Below, one piece after another: positions 12,413 to 15,765 of a stretch of 15,765 bases of DNA; the first letter of the stretch is position 1; every line of letters starts with the position of its first letter. The stretch is from positions 1-15,765 of the forward strand of contig JALFCJ010000237.1 in NCBI GenBank assembly GCA_022771185.1. Direction: 5' to 3'. The notes below the pieces were generated by a model that ran no database searches, was not told where the DNA came from, and saw nothing but the letters and a program-made list of their open reading frames with translations. This DNA comes from Spirochaetales bacterium (GTDB lineage: Bacteria; Spirochaetota; Spirochaetia; Sphaerochaetales; Sphaerochaetaceae). Made by a program: the position numbers and the translations under genes.

Positions 12413-13711
12413 ATGGCAAACACACTGGTAGAAATGTTCAGAATGAAGGATATCAGGAAGAAGATCCTTATCACTATCGGTCTTCTGATTGTTACAAGAA
12501 TCGGAGCTTATCTTCCGATTCCTGGAATCAACCCTGGCGTAGTTTATGACTACTACAGAATGTATTCCTCCTCCATCACTGAATACCTGAACTTCTTCTC
12601 TGGTGGTGCCTTCTCCAATTTCTCTATTTTAATGTTGGGTGTAATGCCATACATCAGCACTGAAATTATCTTTCAGTTGCTGATGTTGGTAATTCCATCA
12701 CTTAAGAAGTTGGCAGAAGATCCTCAGGGATCAAAGAAGATTCAGCAGTATACTCGTTACGGCACAGTCGTAGTATGTATTCTTCAGTCTCTTGCAGCTT
12801 CCGTATATGCACAGTCAATTCCTGGTGCTCTTTCAATTCCAGTTGGTGTGTTTATTCCGGTTGCTATCTTGAGCTGTACTACTGGTTCCATGCTTTGTGT
12901 ATGGATCGGTGAAAAGATTACAGAATTTGGTGTTGGAAACGGTATTTCACTCTTGATCTTCGCTGGTATCGTTGCAAGGATTCCGAATGCTCTCTACGTC
13001 ATGGCTACAGGTATTGCTAACTCAACAATCAATCCTGTATCTCTTATCGTAGTCGTCATCATGTTCTTCTTTGTTGTTGCTCTTGTCGTTTACGAGGAGC
13101 AGGGTACAAGGAAGATTCCTGTGACATATGCAAAACGTGTTGTCGGAAGAAGAATGTATGGTTCACAGAGCACATATATTCCTTTCAAGATTAACCCATC
13201 TGGCGTTATTCCTGTAATCTTCGCTTCAACACTTCTGCAGATCCCACTTATGCTGGGCAACACAAATGTTGGCTGGCTTGTGGCAGTGGCAAATTTCTTG
13301 AATCCGCAGAGGGCCCCATATCTAATTATCTACACCCTGCTGATCATAGGCTTTGCATTCTTCTATACACAGATTAGCTTGAATCCGATCGAGATGGCTA
13401 AGAACATCCGTGACAACGGTGGTTCTATTCCTGGAATCAGAAACGAAAAGCTTGAAGAGTATCTTACAAAGGTTCTCAACAGAATCGTTCTTCCTGGAGC
13501 AATTTTCTTGGCATTCATCGCTCTGATTCCTACTCTGGTTCAGTTGATCTTCGATCTACCTGCTTCAGTTTCAATGCTGTTTGGTGGAACATCCTTGATC
13601 ATCCTCGTCGGTGTTGACCTCGATACAATGAGACAGCTTGACGGTATGATGAAGATGCATCATCATGATGGTTTTGTTGAATCAAAGAAGCGCAAGTCGA
13701 AGAAAATCTAA
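12413..13711 (+). CDS. secY: protein translocase subunit SecY
   Basis: SecY is the channel of the general secretion machinery in the inner membrane, working with SecE, SecG, SecA and the ribosome. The 432-residue product has ten hydrophobic segments at about 17-37, 68-93, 116-134, 143-165, 178-198, 207-227, 262-282, 303-323, 357-378 and 384-402. GGAFSNFSILMLGVMPYIS (64-82) covers the plug/TM2 signature. The long cytosolic loops at about 228-261 and 324-356 bind the ribosome and SecA, and the second keeps the conserved Arg in GGSIPGIRN (336-344). A run of three His (416-418) and a lysine-rich tail end the protein. It sits after rplO as usual, but no adk or map follows. Confidence 0.98.
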   Translation: MANTLVEMFRMKDIRKKILITIGLLIVTRIGAYLPIPGINPGVVYDYYRMYSSSITEYLNFFSGGAFSNFSILMLGVMPYISTEIIFQLLMLVIPSLKKLAEDPQGSKKIQQYTRYGTVVVCILQSLAASVYAQSIPGALSIPVGVFIPVAILSCTTGSMLCVWIGEKITEFGVGNGISLLIFAGIVARIPNALYVMATGIANSTINPVSLIVVVIMFFFVVALVVYEEQGTRKIPVTYAKRVVGRRMYGSQSTYIPFKINPSGVIPVIFASTLLQIPLMLGNTNVGWLVAVANFLNPQRAPYLIIYTLLIIGFAFFYTQISLNPIEMAKNIRDNGGSIPGIRNEKLEEYLTKVLNRIVLPGAIFLAFIALIPTLVQLIFDLPASVSMLFGGTSLIILVGVDLDTMRQLDGMMKMHHHDGFVESKKRKSKKI

Positions 13712-13725
13712 AGGAGCTTTTAACT

Positions 13726-13839
13726 ATGAAAGTAAGAGCAAGTGTCAAACCAATTTGTGACAAGTGTAAAGTAATCAGACGTGCTGGTGTCGTCCGCATT
13801 GTTTGCGACAACCCAAAGCACAAGCAGAGACAGAAATAA
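13726..13839 (+). CDS. rpmJ: 50S ribosomal protein L36, zinc-binding type
   Basis: L36 is the smallest 50S protein and stabilises the 23S rRNA junctions near the L7/L12 stalk base. The 37 residues start MKVRASVKPICDKCKVIRR and end NPKHKQRQK. The zinc ligands C11, C14, C27 and H32 are all present, so this is the zinc-containing C+ form. AAAGGAG at 13710-13716 overlaps the secY stop. Position between secY and rpsM is standard once infA is absent. Confidence 0.96.
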   Translation: MKVRASVKPICDKCKVIRRAGVVRIVCDNPKHKQRQK

Positions 13840-13852
13840 TTAGGAGGCCGAT

Positions 13853-14218
13853 ATGGCACGTATAGTAGGTGTTGACCTGCCAAATAAGGCGGTTAAGATC
13901 GCTCTGACATATATCTATGGTATTGGAAAGAAGTCTGCTATGGACATCTGTCAGAAGACAAATATTAATCCAGACGTAAGAATCAATACTCTTTCTTCTG
14001 ATGAGATCGCTTCCCTCAGAAACGTTCTCGAAACAGAGTATAAGATTGAAGGTCACCTCAGAACTGAAGTTGCCTTGAACATCAAGAGACTGATGGACAT
14101 CGGCTGCTACAGAGGTCTTCGCCACAGAAAGAATCTTCCGGTCAGAGGTCAGAGAACCAAGACTAACGCCCGCACAAGAAAGGGTAAGAAGAAGACAGTC
14201 GCTGGAAAGAAGAAATAA
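13853..14218 (+). CDS. rpsM: 30S ribosomal protein S13
   Basis: S13 sits at the top of the 30S head, bridges to the 50S subunit and touches P-site tRNA through its basic tail. The 121-residue product begins MARIVGVDLPNKAVKIALTY, with the helix-hairpin-helix segment YGIGKKSAMDIC (22-33). The signature RGLRHRKNLPVRGQRTKTNA (87-106) is unchanged, followed by a lysine-rich tail. AGGAGG at 13842-13847 is a strong ribosome-binding site. Confidence 0.98.
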   Translation: MARIVGVDLPNKAVKIALTYIYGIGKKSAMDICQKTNINPDVRINTLSSDEIASLRNVLETEYKIEGHLRTEVALNIKRLMDIGCYRGLRHRKNLPVRGQRTKTNARTRKGKKKTVAGKKK

Positions 14219-14231
14219 GGGGAATTGAGAA

Positions 14232-14609
14232 ATGGCTACAGCTAAGAAAAAAGTCAAGAAGACTGTTCTTGAAGGTAATGTCTACATTCAGGCTACCTTC
14301 AACAATACTATCATCACCTTCACTGATCTTGCGGGCAATGCAATTTCCTGGGCTTCTGCAGGTGGACTGGGATTCAGAGGAGCCAAGAAATCAACTCCTT
14401 ATGCTGCTCAGACAACTTGTGAGACAGCTGGAAAGAAGGCTATGGACTCCGGACTCAGAGAGGTCAATGTTTTCGTCAAGGGACCTGGTGTCGGTCGTGA
14501 GAGTGCAATTAGAACTCTTGGTGTCCTTGGACTTAAGGTGCGCTCAATCAGAGATGTCACCCCAATCCCACACAACGGATGCCGCCCACGCAAGACACGC
14601 CGTGTCTGA
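14232..14609 (+). CDS. rpsK: 30S ribosomal protein S11
   Basis: S11 forms the 30S platform and contacts mRNA near the E site. It has 125 residues. It contains NVYIQATFNNTIITFTD (16-32), GPGVGRESAIRTL (84-96) and the ending DVTPIPHNGCRPRKTRRV, in which the N115-G pair matches the isoaspartate-forming Asn-Gly site known in E. coli S11. AAGGGGA (14217-14223) precedes the start. The next gene is rpoA, not rpsD. Confidence 0.98.
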   Translation: MATAKKKVKKTVLEGNVYIQATFNNTIITFTDLAGNAISWASAGGLGFRGAKKSTPYAAQTTCETAGKKAMDSGLREVNVFVKGPGVGRESAIRTLGVLGLKVRSIRDVTPIPHNGCRPRKTRRV

Positions 14610-14614
14610 TCAAT

Positions 14615-14635
14615 CTGCGGGGCTTGTCCCCGCAG
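14615..14635 (+). promoter_or_regulatory. GC-rich hairpin between rpsK and rpoA
   Basis: CTGCGGGG (14615-14622) pairs perfectly with CCCCGCAG (14628-14635) around CTTGT, 6 nt after the rpsK stop. No T-run follows (the next bases are CAGCTGCATAATTGCGG), so full intrinsic termination is not expected. It lies in the largest gap inside the rpsJ-rpoA run (64 nt) and may set the ratio of rpoA to ribosomal-protein mRNA by processing or pausing. The role is inferred. Confidence 0.5.
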
Positions 14636-14673
14636 CAGCTGCATAATTGCGGTATGAAATAATAGGAGTAACC

Positions 14674-15732
14674 ATGGCAAGAAAAAATCTTCTTAAGGGT
14701 TTCAAGAGACCTCAGGGTATCACCTCTGAAAATACAGTCAGTACAAATGACTATGGTCAGTTTGTTGCATATCCTTTTGAGAGAGGATTTGGAACTACTG
14801 TAGGAAACACTCTCCGCAGAGTTCTTCTCTCCTCTATTCAGGGTTATGCCGTATCTGCCATCCGTTTCACCACATTTGTAGGAGAAAACAAGACTCCTCA
14901 CATGGTGACATCGGAGTTCGAGTCACTGCCTGGTGTCAGAGAAGATATTTCTGATATCATTGCAGCTATTAAGAAATTGCAGATCAGCATGCCAGAAGAA
15001 AGCGAAGGTACAATTCTCACTATCTCCTGCAAGGGACCTGGAGTAATCACCGGAGCTGACTTCGAAAAGGATCAGGTGACTGTCACCAATAAGGATCTTC
15101 AGATCTTCACGATGATGGAAGATTGTGATCTGGAAATGGAAGTTCAGATTGACCTTGGTCGCGGTTATGTACCTTCCGAACTTAATGAGAAGTACTCTGA
15201 AGAGCCAGGCGTAATTTCAATTGATGCATTCTACTCACCAATCAAGAGAGTCAAGTACTCCATTGAACCATATAGAGTAGGACAGAGAAACGATTACGAA
15301 AAGCTCACAATGGAAATCTACACAGACGGAACAATCTCTCCTGAGACTGCTCTGGGCGAAGCTGCAAAGATTATCAAGGAGCACTTCACAGTCTTTATCA
15401 ACTTTGATGAAGACAAAGTCTGCACAACTGAAGAAGTTGATGAAGAAGAAGAGAAAGTCAAGAAACTCTTGGATACTCCAGTTGAGGAACTTGAACTTAC
15501 CGAACGTTCTTCCAACTGTCTGAAGAATGCAGGTATCAAGACAATCGGAGATCTGGCAAAGAAAACTGAAGATGAAATAACCAAGACAAGAAACTTCGGA
15601 AAGAAATCCCTTTCTGAAATCAAGGACAAGCTCAAGGAGTGGGGTCTTACTCTTGGTATGACAGACTTCAGTGTTTTGAAGAATTCAATTAAAGTTCCAG
15701 AGAACAAGGAAGTAGAAGAAAATGAAGCATAG
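14674..15732 (+). CDS. rpoA: DNA-directed RNA polymerase subunit alpha
   Basis: Alpha dimerises to begin RNA polymerase assembly and contacts UP elements and activators through its C-terminal domain. ATG 14674 with AGGAG at 14664-14668 gives 352 residues; an upstream in-frame ATG at 14647 has no family support. The N-terminal domain (1 to about 245) contains PFERGFGTTVGNTLRRVLLS (34-53). An acidic linker (about 252-262) leads to the C-terminal domain (about 271-332). That domain has LELTERSSNCLKNAGI (273-288), with R278 matching the DNA-binding Arg265 of E. coli, and GKKSLSEIK (309-317). A 20-residue acidic tail (333-352) extends past the E. coli end. The stop is TAG; rplQ starts inside the last codons. 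Confidence 0.98.
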   Translation: MARKNLLKGFKRPQGITSENTVSTNDYGQFVAYPFERGFGTTVGNTLRRVLLSSIQGYAVSAIRFTTFVGENKTPHMVTSEFESLPGVREDISDIIAAIKKLQISMPEESEGTILTISCKGPGVITGADFEKDQVTVTNKDLQIFTMMEDCDLEMEVQIDLGRGYVPSELNEKYSEEPGVISIDAFYSPIKRVKYSIEPYRVGQRNDYEKLTMEIYTDGTISPETALGEAAKIIKEHFTVFINFDEDKVCTTEEVDEEEEKVKKLLDTPVEELELTERSSNCLKNAGIKTIGDLAKKTEDEITKTRNFGKKSLSEIKDKLKEWGLTLGMTDFSVLKNSIKVPENKEVEENEA

Positions 15733-15765
15733 GATTGGTTTCAATGCGCTTTCACGTAAGGGATC
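15722..15765 (+). CDS. rplQ: 50S ribosomal protein L17 (N-terminal fragment, cut by the window end)
   Basis: Fourteen complete codons read MKHRIGFNALSRKG in the frame after rpoA, matching the conserved start of L17 (MKHRxGxxxLxR). L17 lies at the tunnel exit of the 50S subunit. The ATG is inside rpoA, overlapping its end by 11 nt. The only Shine-Dalgarno-like sequence is AAGGA at 15706-15710, also inside rpoA, so translation is probably coupled. It is the usual last gene of the alpha operon. Confidence 0.93.
   Translation, partial: MKHRIGFNALSRKG

Noticed and set aside
1..15765. Mobile elements, prophage, CRISPR arrays, toxin-antitoxin or defence genes.
   Set aside because: No transposase, integrase, direct-repeat array or defence domain was found on either strand; the window is almost entirely conserved translation genes.

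Overview
The window is a core translation locus of a spirochaete, most likely Treponema. It carries the 3' end of rpoC, then rpsL-rpsG, then the long tuf-S10-spc-alpha ribosomal protein cluster, and it ends in the first codons of rplQ. Three things suggest a treponeme: the EF-Tu sequence resembles treponemal EF-Tu; tuf sits directly ahead of rpsJ; and the cluster lacks fusA, adk, map, infA and rpsD at the places where E. coli or Bacillus carry some of them. The genus is a recognition call made without a database search. I see no mobile element, CRISPR array, tRNA or rRNA. Apart from one small reverse-strand gene, every gene is a housekeeping gene.

Layout: (1) 1-252, C-terminal tail of RNA polymerase beta', with an in-frame TAG near the window edge that is probably a sequence error. 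(2) 253-390, a leader with three potential hairpins ahead of rpsL. (3) 391-1248, rpsL-rpsG, closed by a good intrinsic terminator. (4) 1394-1642, reverse strand, a TSCPD-domain protein with its own promoter and its own terminator. (5) 1643-2219, a 577-base AT-rich intergenic region. Its right half holds a strong sigma-70-type promoter and a leader of roughly 240 nt with several hairpins; one is followed by eight T and another abuts the tuf Shine-Dalgarno sequence. (6) 2220-3410, tuf, followed by a GC-rich hairpin. (7) 3487-14609, an essentially unbroken run from rpsJ to rpsK, with gaps of 2-19 nt or 1-nt TAATG overlaps, including secY and the short rpmJ. (8) 14674-15765, a hairpin, then rpoA, and rplQ starting 11 nt inside the end of rpoA.

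The genes make the decoding centre (S12), the 30S head (S7, S19, S13, S10, S3, S14), the 30S body and platform (S5, S8, S11, S17), the peptidyl-transferase and exit-tunnel surroundings (L2, L3, L4, L16, L22, L23, L29), the central protuberance (L5, L18), the elongation factor that delivers aminoacyl-tRNA, the membrane channel for secreted proteins (SecY), and two RNA polymerase subunits. The tight spacing implies co-transcription and translational coupling. Non-coding hairpins interrupt it at three places where expression may be adjusted separately: before rpsL, around tuf, and before rpoA.

No new biological system is evident. The items most worth a second look are the structured tuf leader, the TAG in rpoC, and the convergent TSCPD gene between the two ribosomal clusters.
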